Assembly: GCA_017428785.1 (NCBI GenBank)
Contig: JAFRQD010000030.1
Location: 120,598 to 184,597 of the forward strand
Source: Bacteroidaceae bacterium
GTDB taxonomy: Bacteria > Bacteroidota > Bacteroidia > Bacteroidales > Bacteroidaceae
Direction of reading: 5' to 3'
Length of the DNA: 64,000 nt
Below are positions 1 through 8,115 of the stretch, one piece after another (positions within the stretch are counted from its first letter, which is position 1; each line of letters starts with the position of its first letter). A model generated the notes under the pieces. That model was not told the origin of the DNA and searched no databases. It saw nothing but the letters and a program-made list of their open reading frames with translations. A program made the translations under genes and the position numbers.

Positions 1-1
1 C

Positions 2-370
2 CGCACCTCAACCGATGCCGACGACCTCTATGCAAGGATTTCCAGCTCGGGCATCAAGTTCCAGGGCACATACGCTCCCATTGCTGCAGGCGAATGGAAT
101 GCAAGCGGCACTGTCTATGGTGTGACCACCACCGGCTACATCCAGAAGGCTGGCGAAAATGCAAGCATCAAGGGCTTCCGCGCTTACTTCGATGTAACCG
201 ACGCATCGGAAGTCAAGGCAATCAACTTCGAGGGCAATGATGCCACAGGCATCGCCAACCTTAAAGACCTTAAGGACGCCGACGACCTTATTTACAATAT
301 AGCCGGTCAGCGCCTGCAGAAGATGCAAAAGGGTATCAACATTATTAACGGCAAAAAGGTATTGAAGTAA
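2..370 (+). CDS. C-terminal part of a large secreted surface protein (5' end outside window)
   Basis: The frame is open from the window edge to a TAA at 368-370, so only the last 122 residues are present. The visible part resembles the end of the 1119-residue protein at 59936-63295: both have an F-x-GTYAP segment, a short stretch ending in GFRAY or AFRAY, and a tail of the form IYNIAGQRLQKMQKGINI followed by NGKK. This tail recurs in five proteins here and is typical of exported Prevotella/Bacteroides proteins; it resembles the C-terminal sorting domains of type IX secretion cargo, but that link is inference. The stop codon overlaps the ATG of the next small gene by one base, so the two are probably translationally coupled. 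The function of the missing N-terminal part cannot be inferred. Confidence 0.8.
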   Translation, partial: RTSTDADDLYARISSSGIKFQGTYAPIAAGEWNASGTVYGVTTTGYIQKAGENASIKGFRAYFDVTDASEVKAINFEGNDATGIANLKDLKDADDLIYNIAGQRLQKMQKGINIINGKKVLK

Positions 371-552
371 TGAAAAAGGCATATATCACACCACAGGAGA
401 CTGTTGTACATATACAATGCACGAAGCTGGTGGCAGCCAGTGCATCAGACAGATTCAACCAGAACCTGAACGAGCAGGACATCTTTTTTACCGATGATGA
501 GTTCGACGGAGAGTTCTCCGTAAAGGAATTCTCCTTCGACGACAGCTTCTGA
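370..552 (+). CDS. Small peptide of the MKKxYIxP type, 60 aa
   Basis: Sixty codons, starting on the last base of the upstream stop. The peptide begins MKKAYITPQETVVHI, passes an AASAS segment and ends in an acidic, Phe/Asp-rich tail (DEFDGEF...FDDSF). A 59-residue peptide at 63338-63517 has the same layout (MKKTYIIP..., a central AAS, acidic tail ending DNEW) and also follows a large secreted protein. There is no convincing membrane segment and no known domain. Repetition of the pair in one window makes it likely to be a real gene. Possible roles include a secreted peptide, a precursor peptide or a partner of the upstream surface protein; none is shown by sequence. Confidence 0.65.
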   Translation: MKKAYITPQETVVHIQCTKLVAASASDRFNQNLNEQDIFFTDDEFDGEFSVKEFSFDDSF

Positions 553-578
553 AGACTGCTTCTGAAGCAGACCAGCCA

Positions 579-614
579 CAATCCCGCGTTGTTCGTAAGA
601 ATGGCGCGGGATTG
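579..614 (+). terminator. GC-rich hairpin after the small peptide gene
   Basis: Perfect 10-bp inverted repeat CAATCCCGCG / CGCGGGATTG with a 16-base loop, 27 bases after the stop at 552. No clear T-run follows, so it may be a weak terminator or a transcript-stabilising hairpin. Confidence 0.45.
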
Positions 615-699
615 TCGTATCCTGCGGAGCGACCGCCCTCGGCACGCCCTATCGCCCGCCACGACACGCCTCGCGCCTCATCGTCGCCTGTCTGGTTCA

Positions 700-765
700 T
701 TGATTTATCATGATGCAGCAATTGATTATTCATGATGCAGCAATTGATTATTCATGATGCAGCAA
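700..765 (+). repeat. Three tandem copies of a 22-bp unit
   Basis: Copies at 700-721, 722-743 and 744-765. The shared core is CATGATGCAGCAATTGATT. The last two copies are identical; the first differs at a few bases (TGATTTAT instead of TGATTATT). Confidence 0.85.
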
Positions 766-1150
766 CGAACTCCGCATGCGGCGTTTTGCAACACAGGCGG
801 CCAGGCGGAGCAACGCCGACTGAGATATTGACTATTTTGACCTGCGATGCTGACTTTTGTTTATTGCTGTCCGGTAAAAAATCTGCCTCGGGCTTCCCCC
901 ACTCCCCTCCCATTCCCTGAAGGGGAGGGGAAGAGCGAAGCGAGGGGTGGGGCTGGAATGGAAGCTTTTAATGCACGGAGCAGGCCTTTTTACCAGACAA
1001 CAATGACTTTTTTGCACGACATACTGACTTTTTGGGCATGAAATGACAAGTTTCCCGGTCTGAGATACTGACTTTTTTGGCCTGCGGCGTTTTTTGTACA
1101 AGGACATGATAATTTTCAATTATCAATTTTCAATTATCAATTAAAAGTCG

Positions 1151-1159
1151 TACCTTTGC
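1151..1159 (+). promoter_or_regulatory. Bacteroidota -7 box upstream of cysE
   Basis: TACCTTTGC matches the TAnnTTTG -7 element, 31 bases before the ATG. No exact TTTG box is present 19-21 bases upstream; TTTT at 1127-1130 is the nearest. Confidence 0.5.
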
Positions 1160-1189
1160 ACCATTATTTATTGTAAAGCACTCAAAGCC

Positions 1190-2119
1190 ATGAGTCCAAA
1201 CGAACTCAACGAGCAGCTGAAGCAGACCGTCAGCCAGCTCTCGGAGCCCGAATCGCTGCACGGCCTTTTCCGCGAAGTCAGCGAGGGCGACCCACTTCCA
1301 TCAGCCCCTGCACTGGCTGAAATTATCGACCTTTGCCGTGCCATCATTTTCCCCGGCTTCTACGGCAAGTCCCTCCTCAGTCGTGAAACACTCCCCTATC
1401 ACATCGGCGTCAGTCTGGACCGCCTTAGCCACCTGCTCACGCAACAGGTTTTGGCAGGCCTCTGTTTCCAAAGAACCGAGCCGGTGGAGACGTGCAAACT
1501 CACCGAAAAGGCACAGACGATTACCGGCGAGTTCATCGCTTGGCTGCCAGAACTGCGCCAGATACTGGCCACCGATGTCGAAGCAGCCTACAACGGCGAC
1601 CCGGCTGCCGATTCGTATGGTGAGATTATCAGTTGCTATCCTGTCATCAAGGCACTTACCTGCTACCGGATTGCCCATGAGTTATTGCTCTTGGACGTGC
1701 CCTTGATACCTCGCATCATTACCGAAATGGCACACAGCGAAACGGGCATCGACATCCATCCGGGTGCCAAGATCGGTCATCACTTTACCATCGACCACGG
1801 AACCGGCGTGGTGATCGGAGCGACTTGCATCATCGGGAACTATGTCAAACTGTATCAGGGTGTTACACTTGGTGCGAAGAGCTTCACGCTCGACGACAAC
1901 GGGCATCCCGTCAAAGGCATTCCCCGTCACCCAATCCTCGAGGACAATGTCATCGTCTACAGTAATGCGACGGTGCTCGGCCGCATCACCCTGGCCAAAG
2001 GCACCGTGATAGGCGGCAACGTCTGGGTAACCGAAAGCACCAAGCCAGGCGAGCAAATCGTCCAAGCCAAAAAGCGAAAGAGCCAGCTGGTGCGTCCCGA
2101 AGACTGGGGATGCCTGTAG
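1190..2119 (+). CDS. cysE: Serine O-acetyltransferase, long N-terminal form
   Basis: 309 residues. The enzyme makes O-acetylserine from serine and acetyl-CoA, the first step of cysteine synthesis, in the cytoplasm. The N-terminal half is helical, as in the family. From about residue 180 the chain is a left-handed beta-helix of hexapeptide repeats (GIDIHPGAKIG, DHGTGVVIG, YQGVTLGA). Asp188 and His203 sit in the two positions, 15 residues apart, that match the catalytic Asp and His of E. coli CysE. It is slightly longer than E. coli CysE, as is usual for the Bacteroidota/plant-like form. It is preceded by its own -7 box and followed after 50 bases by the RNA methyltransferase gene. Confidence 0.93.
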   Translation: MSPNELNEQLKQTVSQLSEPESLHGLFREVSEGDPLPSAPALAEIIDLCRAIIFPGFYGKSLLSRETLPYHIGVSLDRLSHLLTQQVLAGLCFQRTEPVETCKLTEKAQTITGEFIAWLPELRQILATDVEAAYNGDPAADSYGEIISCYPVIKALTCYRIAHELLLLDVPLIPRIITEMAHSETGIDIHPGAKIGHHFTIDHGTGVVIGATCIIGNYVKLYQGVTLGAKSFTLDDNGHPVKGIPRHPILEDNVIVYSNATVLGRITLAKGTVIGGNVWVTESTKPGEQIVQAKKRKSQLVRPEDWGCL

Positions 2120-2169
2120 GAGAATTGAAAGTTGAAAATTGAAAATTGAAAGTTATATAACGCCAAACA
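2120..2169 (+). repeat. Heptad-type simple repeat between cysE and the methyltransferase gene
   Basis: The spacer contains repeated seven-base steps of the type TTGAAAA / TTGAAAG. Similar 7-10 bp simple repeats occupy other junctions in this window (1105-1142, 30060-30217, 31757-31806, 33121-33165, 50650-50715). Confidence 0.6.
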
Positions 2170-3591
2170 ATGGAAAACCCTAAGTGGAAGACTCCCGCGA
2201 CAAATGCCGGAGAAGAGTTCGAGATGATAGCCAAGACCTTCCAAGGCCTTGAGACAGTGCTGGCTACGGAGCTGATAGACCTCGGCGCCAACAACATCCA
2301 GATAGGACGCCGCATGGTCAGCTTCACCGGCAACAAGGAGATGCTCTATCGCGCAAACTTCCAACTGCGCACAGCCATCAAGGTGCTGAAACCCATCAAG
2401 CACTTCCGAGCCACCTCTGCCGACGAGGTGTATGAGGCAGTGCAGCAGATTGACTGGACCGAGTTCCTGACCAACGAGACAACCTTCGCCGTGGACAGCG
2501 TGGTCTTCAGCCAAGAGTTCCGCCACTCCAAGTTTGTGGCCTATAAGGTCAAGGACGCCATTGTGGACCAGATGCGGGAGCGGACAGGAAGCAGGCCGAA
2601 CATCCGCGTCACCAACCCCGACCTGCAGCTCCACATCCACATCGCAGAGTACGACTGCACGCTCTCGCTCGACAGCAGCGGAGAGAGCCTGCATCGTCGC
2701 GGCTACAGGCAAGAGACGGTGGAGGCGCCGCTGAACGAAGTGCTGGCGGCCGGCATCATCATGCTGACAGGCTGGAAGGGCGACTGCGACCTCATCGACC
2801 CGATGTGCGGCAGCGGCACCATACCCATCGAGGCAGCCCTTATAGCCAGGGGCATCGCTCCCGGCGTCTATCGCAAGGAATATGCCTTCGAGAAATGGCC
2901 CGACTTCGACAAGGAACTCTTCGACAGCATATACGAGGATGACTCACGAGAGCACGACTTCGAGCACCACATCTATGGCTACGATATCAACCACAACGCG
3001 GTCAGCATAGCCACAACAAACGTCAAGGCAGCCGGTCTGAGCAAGGAAATCAGCATCCAGCAGCAGGACTTCGCCAACTTCAAGCAGCCCGCAGAGAAGA
3101 GCATCATCATCACCAATCCCCCCTACGGCGAGCGCATCTCGGCGCCCGACCTGCTCGGCCTCTACAAGATGATAGGCAGCAAGTTCAAACACGAGTTCAC
3201 GGGAGGCGACGCGTGGGTGCTCAGCTATCGCGAGGAATGCTTCGACCAGATAGGACTCAAGCCGTCGCTCCGCACACCGCTCTACAACGGAAGCCTCGAG
3301 TGCGAACTCCGCAAGTACCAGATGTTCAGCGGGAAGTTCAACGACTTGCGTGCCGGAGGCGGCGACATCAAGACCGCTCAGGAGCGCCGCATGATGGCCG
3401 ACCGCAAGAGATTCAAGCAGCACCGCGACTTCAAGGACAAGCTCGAGGACGACCCCCGCGAGCGCTTCACCCGAAAGAAGGACAGGGAAGACTATCGCAA
3501 AGAGAACAAGCGGGGCGACTTCCGCAAGCCCTTCGACAAGAATAAACCAGGAAAGAAATATGGCAAGAAACGCTACGATGATGAAGACTAA
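2170..3591 (+). CDS. THUMP-domain class I rRNA methyltransferase, RlmL N-terminal-half type
   Basis: 473 residues. Family: SAM-dependent N2-guanine methyltransferase of 23S rRNA (RlmL/UPF0020). A THUMP RNA-binding region lies at about residues 20-180. The methyltransferase core follows, with the SAM motif DPMCGSGTIPIEAAL near residue 210 and the catalytic NPPYGERI near residue 315. The last 80 residues are a very basic tail rich in Arg, Lys and Asp, common in Bacteroidota homologues. The ATG at 2170 is taken as start; an in-frame ATG at 2224, just before AKTFQGLE, is an alternative. The end overlaps the start of the peptidase gene. Confidence 0.88.
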   Translation: MENPKWKTPATNAGEEFEMIAKTFQGLETVLATELIDLGANNIQIGRRMVSFTGNKEMLYRANFQLRTAIKVLKPIKHFRATSADEVYEAVQQIDWTEFLTNETTFAVDSVVFSQEFRHSKFVAYKVKDAIVDQMRERTGSRPNIRVTNPDLQLHIHIAEYDCTLSLDSSGESLHRRGYRQETVEAPLNEVLAAGIIMLTGWKGDCDLIDPMCGSGTIPIEAALIARGIAPGVYRKEYAFEKWPDFDKELFDSIYEDDSREHDFEHHIYGYDINHNAVSIATTNVKAAGLSKEISIQQQDFANFKQPAEKSIIITNPPYGERISAPDLLGLYKMIGSKFKHEFTGGDAWVLSYREECFDQIGLKPSLRTPLYNGSLECELRKYQMFSGKFNDLRAGGGDIKTAQERRMMADRKRFKQHRDFKDKLEDDPRERFTRKKDREDYRKENKRGDFRKPFDKNKPGKKYGKKRYDDED

Positions 3592-5596
3592 ACACCTCAT
3601 ACTGTCGCTCCTCATGCTCACCACAACAGGTTCACTCTTCGCCCAAAAGCTCTTCACACTCGAAGAACTCAACTTCGGCGGCAAGAATGCCTCGCAGTTC
3701 ACGCCCGAACGATGGAAGCTGCGCTGGGACGGCGACCGTCTCCTCGATGCCGACGAGAAACCGGCTATCGTCATAGACCGCGTCACAGGCAAGACTATCG
3801 AAGGCGATACAGTGGACCTCGACGCACAGAAGCGCTCGCCGCACGATGGCGAACTGGAGTACTGCAAGGCTTCCGGCGCCGTCGCCTTCCTCCGCAACAG
3901 CAATCTCTGGGTCGCTTCGGCAGAAGGAAAGGAATATCAGCTGTCGAGCGACGGCTCACGCGAAATAGTGTACGGACAAAGGGTGCATCGCGACGAGTTC
4001 GGCATCTACAAGGGCACCTTCTGGAGCCCCGACGGGCAGCAGCTCGCCTTCTATCGCATGGACCAAAGCATGGTGGCCGATTATCCGCAGGTCAACACGT
4101 TCGAGCGCGAGGCGACACTCGCTCCGGACAAATACCCGATGGCCGGCATGACCTCGCACAAAGTGACGGTCGGCATCTTCTCGCTCGTGACAGAAAAGAC
4201 CATCTACCTCGACCTCGGCGACCCCACCGACCGATACTTCACGAACCTGGCTTGGGCGCCGGACGGCAAGACACTCTATCTCTACGAACTCAACCGCGAC
4301 CAGGACCAGACTTACCTCGACGCCTACGATACTGCAACAGGCCGCAAAGTCCGCACCCTCCGCGAGGAGTTCTCGGACAAGTACGTCGAACCGCTCCACC
4401 CCATCACCTTCCTGCCCTGGGACGACAGCAAGTTCATCTATTGGAGCTGGAAGGACGGCTATAAGCACCTGTACCTCATGAACACAGATGGCAAGGAGCT
4501 CGGGCAACTGACCAGCGGCAAGTGGGTAGTCAAGGAGCTCGTCGGCTTCTGTCCCGCCACAAAGAGCGCCATCATCATCACAAAGGAAGCAGGCGACTTG
4601 CAACGCAACATCTACCGCCTCGACCTGAAGACAAAGAAGCGCACGCTGCTCGACAACGGCCGCGGCTGCCACTCCGCACAGCTCTCCGCCGACGGGCAAT
4701 ACCTCATCGACACTTGGCAGGAACCGACCGTGCCGCGTGCCTGCGCCGTGACCGACACAAGAACCGGCAAACAGAGCTTGCTTCGGACAGCAAAGGACCC
4801 GTGGGAAGGTTGGTATCAGCCCATATTCGAACAGGGCACCATCCTCGCTGCAGATGGCGAGACAACACTCTACTGGCGCATGGTCAAGCCGATGGACTTC
4901 GACGCGTCGAAGAAGTACCCGACCGTCGTCTATGTCTATGGCGGCCCGCACGCCCACAACGTCGAGGCCTCGTGGCATTGGGGCTCGCGTTCCTGGGAAA
5001 CCTATATGGCCCAGAAAGGCTACATCCTCTTCATCCTCGACAACAGGGGAAGCGAGGACAGGGGCAGGGACTTCGAGCAGGTCACCTTCCGCCATCTCGG
5101 TCAGGAAGAGATGAAAGACCAGATGCAGGGCGTGGCGTTCCTGAAGTCGCTGCCCTATGTGGACAGCAACAGGCTGGGCGTACATGGCTGGAGCTACGGC
5201 GGCTTCATGACCACATCGCTCATGACCACCTATCCCGACGCCTTCAAGGTGGGCGTAGCAGGCGGCCCGGTCATCGACTGGAAGTGGTACGAGGTGATGT
5301 ACGGCGAGCGATACATGGACACGCCGCAGCAGAACCCCGAAGGCTACGAGCAGACAAGCTGCATCAATAAAGCCAAGAACCTGAAGGGCAAGCTGCAGAT
5401 CATCATCGGCATGAACGACCCGACCTGCGTTCCCCAGCACTCCCTGCAGTTCCTCAACGCTTGCGCAGAGGCCGGCACACAGCCCGACTTCTTCGTCTAT
5501 CCAGGCGAGGGCCACAACATGGCAGGCCATAAGAGCGTCCATCTGCACGAAAGGATTACACAATACTTTGAGGATTACCTGAAGCCCCTCCCTTAG
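3581..5596 (+). CDS. Secreted S9-family prolyl (dipeptidyl) peptidase, DPP-IV type
   Basis: The preferred start is ATG 3581 (or 3578), which gives a clean signal peptide (MKTKHLILSLLMLTTTGSLF, cleavage near AQ); the longer frame from 3560 adds NATMM-type residues that would spoil it. About 671 residues: an N-terminal beta-propeller with repeated SPDGQQ/APDGKT-like blades, then an alpha/beta-hydrolase domain. The nucleophile lies in GWSYGGF (about Ser538 from this start), the Asp in GMNDPT and the His in GEGHNM, so the triad is complete. Family members remove X-Pro dipeptides from peptides in the periplasm. It overlaps the end of the methyltransferase gene by 11-14 bases. Exact specificity is not determined. 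Confidence 0.88.
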   Translation: MKTKHLILSLLMLTTTGSLFAQKLFTLEELNFGGKNASQFTPERWKLRWDGDRLLDADEKPAIVIDRVTGKTIEGDTVDLDAQKRSPHDGELEYCKASGAVAFLRNSNLWVASAEGKEYQLSSDGSREIVYGQRVHRDEFGIYKGTFWSPDGQQLAFYRMDQSMVADYPQVNTFEREATLAPDKYPMAGMTSHKVTVGIFSLVTEKTIYLDLGDPTDRYFTNLAWAPDGKTLYLYELNRDQDQTYLDAYDTATGRKVRTLREEFSDKYVEPLHPITFLPWDDSKFIYWSWKDGYKHLYLMNTDGKELGQLTSGKWVVKELVGFCPATKSAIIITKEAGDLQRNIYRLDLKTKKRTLLDNGRGCHSAQLSADGQYLIDTWQEPTVPRACAVTDTRTGKQSLLRTAKDPWEGWYQPIFEQGTILAADGETTLYWRMVKPMDFDASKKYPTVVYVYGGPHAHNVEASWHWGSRSWETYMAQKGYILFILDNRGSEDRGRDFEQVTFRHLGQEEMKDQMQGVAFLKSLPYVDSNRLGVHGWSYGGFMTTSLMTTYPDAFKVGVAGGPVIDWKWYEVMYGERYMDTPQQNPEGYEQTSCINKAKNLKGKLQIIIGMNDPTCVPQHSLQFLNACAEAGTQPDFFVYPGEGHNMAGHKSVHLHERITQYFEDYLKPLP

Positions 5597-5633
5597 TTCA
5601 AAATTCATAATACACAATTTATAATTCATAGTC

Positions 5634-6926
5634 ATGCGAATCCTTCTTTTAGGCAGCGGCGGGCGCGAACATGCGCTGGCCTGGAAAATAAGCCAAAGTC
5701 CGAAATGTGAGAAGCTATACATCGCCCCTGGCAATGCCGGCACGGCGAGTGTGGGCGAGAACATCAACATAAAGGTCAACGACTTCGAGGGCATCAAGAT
5801 GCTCGTCTTGAGGAACAGGATACAAATGGTCGTGGTAGGTCCGGAAGACCCCTTGGTGAACGGCATTTACGACTTCTTCAAGAGCGATGCCGAGCTGAGG
5901 GAGATCCCCGTCATCGGCCCAAGCAAGGCTGGAGCGATGCTGGAGGGCAGCAAGGACTTCGCGAAGGGCTTCATGCAGCGGCACGGCATCCCAACAGCCG
6001 CCTACCGCACTTTCACCGCAGCCACTGTGGAGGAAGGTTTCTCCTTCCTCGAATCCCTGCAGCCACCCTATGTCCTGAAGGCCGACGGCCTGTGCGCCGG
6101 CAAGGGCGTCCTCATCCTGCCCACGCTCGAGGAGGCGAAGAAGGAGCTCAAGGAGATGCTGGGCGGCATGTTCGGTGGCGCCAGCAGTCGTGTGGTCATC
6201 GAGGAGTTCCTGGACGGCATCGAGTGCAGCGTCTTCGTCCTGACCGACGGCAAAAGCTACAAGATACTGCCCGAAGCGAAGGACTACAAGCGCATCGGCG
6301 AGGGCGACACCGGCCTGAACACCGGCGGAATGGGTAGCGTGAGTCCTGTCCCCTTTGCCGACAAGGAATGGATGCAGAAGGTGGAGGACCGCATCATACG
6401 CCCGACGGTGGAAGGCCTCAAAGAGGAGGGGCTCGACTACAAAGGCTTCATCTTCTTCGGCCTCATCAACGCAAAGACAATGGTCGACGGGCAATGGTCG
6501 ATGGAGCCCAAGGTCATCGAGTACAACGTACGCATGGGCGACCCCGAGACTGAGACCGTCATGCTTCGCCTCAAGAGCGACCTGGTGGACCTGCTCGAAG
6601 GCGTTGCCACCGGCACACTCTCAGAGCGGAAGGTTGAGTTCGACGAACGAGCAGCCGTCTGCATCATGCTGGTCAGCGGCGGCTACCCGGGCTCGTACGA
6701 GAAAGGCTTCGAAATCACGGGCGTTGACGACGTCTGGGGGAGCATCGTCTTCCATGCCGGAACAGCCATGAAGGACGGTCAGCTCGTCACCAACGGCGGG
6801 CGTGTGATAGCCGTCAGCAGTTATGGAAAAGACAAGGAGGAGGCCTTGCAGAAGAGCTTTGCCAACGCCAAGCTGATAGCGTTCGAGGGCAAGAATTTCC
6901 GCCGAGACATAGGAGCCGACCTGTAG
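5634..6926 (+). CDS. purD: Phosphoribosylamine--glycine ligase (GAR synthetase)
   Basis: 430 residues, normal length. It joins glycine to phosphoribosylamine with ATP in the second step of purine synthesis. The chain begins [17 protein letters not shown], the classic N-terminal motif, with the expected GPEDPL segment. The ATP-grasp domain shows [12 protein letters not shown] and [12 protein letters not shown]. It starts 37 bases after the peptidase gene; the spacer carries A/T-rich short repeats. The two genes have no obvious metabolic link. Confidence 0.95.
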   Translation: MRILLLGSGGREHALAWKISQSPKCEKLYIAPGNAGTASVGENINIKVNDFEGIKMLVLRNRIQMVVVGPEDPLVNGIYDFFKSDAELREIPVIGPSKAGAMLEGSKDFAKGFMQRHGIPTAAYRTFTAATVEEGFSFLESLQPPYVLKADGLCAGKGVLILPTLEEAKKELKEMLGGMFGGASSRVVIEEFLDGIECSVFVLTDGKSYKILPEAKDYKRIGEGDTGLNTGGMGSVSPVPFADKEWMQKVEDRIIRPTVEGLKEEGLDYKGFIFFGLINAKTMVDGQWSMEPKVIEYNVRMGDPETETVMLRLKSDLVDLLEGVATGTLSERKVEFDERAAVCIMLVSGGYPGSYEKGFEITGVDDVWGSIVFHAGTAMKDGQLVTNGGRVIAVSSYGKDKEEALQKSFANAKLIAFEGKNFRRDIGADL

Positions 6927-6955
6927 GCTCTCCAGACCCCCCTAAGGGGCACTTG

Positions 6956-7042
6956 AAAACGCCGCGTGCGGGGATTGCCAACGCCGCACGCGGAAATGGT
7001 CATCGCCGCACGCGGAAATTGCAATCGCCGCAGGCGGCGTTT
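6956..7042. repeat. Family A element: 22-bp GC-rich palindromic array (copy 1, inverted orientation)
   Basis: Four units of 22 bp, each with a CCGCACGCGG-like core, bounded by AAACGCCGCGTGCGG on the left and GCCGCAGGCGGCGTTT on the right. The reverse complement aligns unit by unit with the copies at 24066 and 31015. A CCCCCCTAAGGGG palindrome precedes it. Confidence 0.85.
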
Positions 7043-7089
7043 GACGACACCACACGCGCCTTGATAATCAACGACTTAGAAAAACCGAA

Positions 7090-8061
7090 ATGGCCTTAGG
7101 CAACAGATTCCATAACAAAATAGCGGGAAGCGTCTTCACACTTCCCGTCTGTGCTGTGTTGGCTGTCGCCTTGTGGTGGTTGCCGCAGCGGGCCTTTACC
7201 ATTCCCCACGCTCTGGGACTGGCGCTCTGTCTGCTGACCACCTACATCGTCATGGAGACGAACGGCCGCCTGCACATCATCCGCATCCGCTCGCGCATGA
7301 TGTCGTGCGTCTGGCTCATCCTGGCTGCAAGTCTCTCCTTCATGCATCCCCTGGCGGAGCCTATCGTGGCAGCCGCATTCCTCTGCGTGAGCTACCTTCT
7401 GCTCTTTCGATGCTATCAGAAGCACCGCCCTCAGAAGTACGTCTTCCACGCCTTCCTCATGCTCAGCCTCGGCAGCTTCGTCGCCCCCGTCATGCTGGCG
7501 ATGGCCATTCCCTTCTTCCTCTACCTCGCCATCTTCTTGCGCACCCTGCCGGCAAAGGCGTTCTGGGCAGGCGTGCTCGGCCTCATCGTACCCTTTTGGT
7601 GCTATGCCGCCGGATGTTTCATAACAGGGAACATACAGGTTTTCGTGGCTCGGCTGGCCGAGATGGCTCAGTACGAAATGCCATCCGTGGAGGGCGTCAT
7701 GTCGATGCCGCTCGCCGAACAAGTGTCCGCAGGCATCGTCGCCTTGCTCAGCCTCGTCAGCATCGTGCATTATCTCCGCACCAACTACGACGACATGATA
7801 CGCGTGCGCATGATACTATATATATATGTATCGCAAACCCTCCTGCTGATGGCGTTCCTTTTGCTTCAGCCCGCGACTTACGAGACCACGATGGCATTGC
7901 TCATAGCCAGTGCCAGCCCGCTCATCGCACACTACTTCGCACTCAGCAAAAGCATATTCTGCGCCATCTTCTTCCTGCTCTCGCTGTTGCTCGTAGCAGG
8001 CATGGCGACGCTGAACCTCGTCCCTGAAACCCAGGAACTCCTCAGCCTCTTAGTCTTTTAA
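7090..8061 (+). CDS. Polytopic inner-membrane protein of unknown function
   Basis: 323 residues, mostly hydrophobic. About eight to ten membrane segments can be counted, for example VCAVLAVALWWLP, AFLCVSYLLLF and AIFFLLSLLLVAGMA, joined by short loops; positively charged loops (RIRSRMM, RCYQKHRPQK) lie between early segments. No transporter signature, catalytic motif or known domain is visible. It follows purD after a 163-base spacer holding a family A repeat, and converges on the fasciclin gene 54 bases downstream. Confidence 0.75.
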   Translation: MALGNRFHNKIAGSVFTLPVCAVLAVALWWLPQRAFTIPHALGLALCLLTTYIVMETNGRLHIIRIRSRMMSCVWLILAASLSFMHPLAEPIVAAAFLCVSYLLLFRCYQKHRPQKYVFHAFLMLSLGSFVAPVMLAMAIPFFLYLAIFLRTLPAKAFWAGVLGLIVPFWCYAAGCFITGNIQVFVARLAEMAQYEMPSVEGVMSMPLAEQVSAGIVALLSLVSIVHYLRTNYDDMIRVRMILYIYVSQTLLLMAFLLLQPATYETTMALLIASASPLIAHYFALSKSIFCAIFFLLSLLLVAGMATLNLVPETQELLSLLVF

Positions 8062-8115
8062 GCCTTAGGGAATTAACCTTTCCGCTGCTTCAACCTTACA
8101 GCCCTTCACGCCCTC

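Larger units (their letters stand above)
553..1189. other. 637-bp intergenic region with small repeats, no gene
   Basis: It holds a GC hairpin just after the small peptide (579-614), three tandem 22-bp copies (700-765), two copies of a TGAGATAyTGACTwTTTTG sequence (about 821 and 1062) with weaker relatives between them, a TGTCCGGTAAAAAA sequence near 868 like those at 52373 and 63774, and a CCCCTCCC...GGGAGGGG palindrome near 905-930. ORFs here have no recognisable protein character. The promoter of the next gene lies at its end. Confidence 0.6.

Noticed and set aside
732-920. 62-residue ORF after the tandem repeats
   Set aside because: Begins in the 22-bp repeat and has no protein features.
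3956-5866. 636-residue minus-strand ORF
   Set aside because: Antisense to the S9 peptidase and purD, both with intact catalytic motifs.
6956-7042. Family A arrays as CRISPR
   Set aside because: Units follow each other without variable spacers, are only 22 bp, and no cas gene is present.
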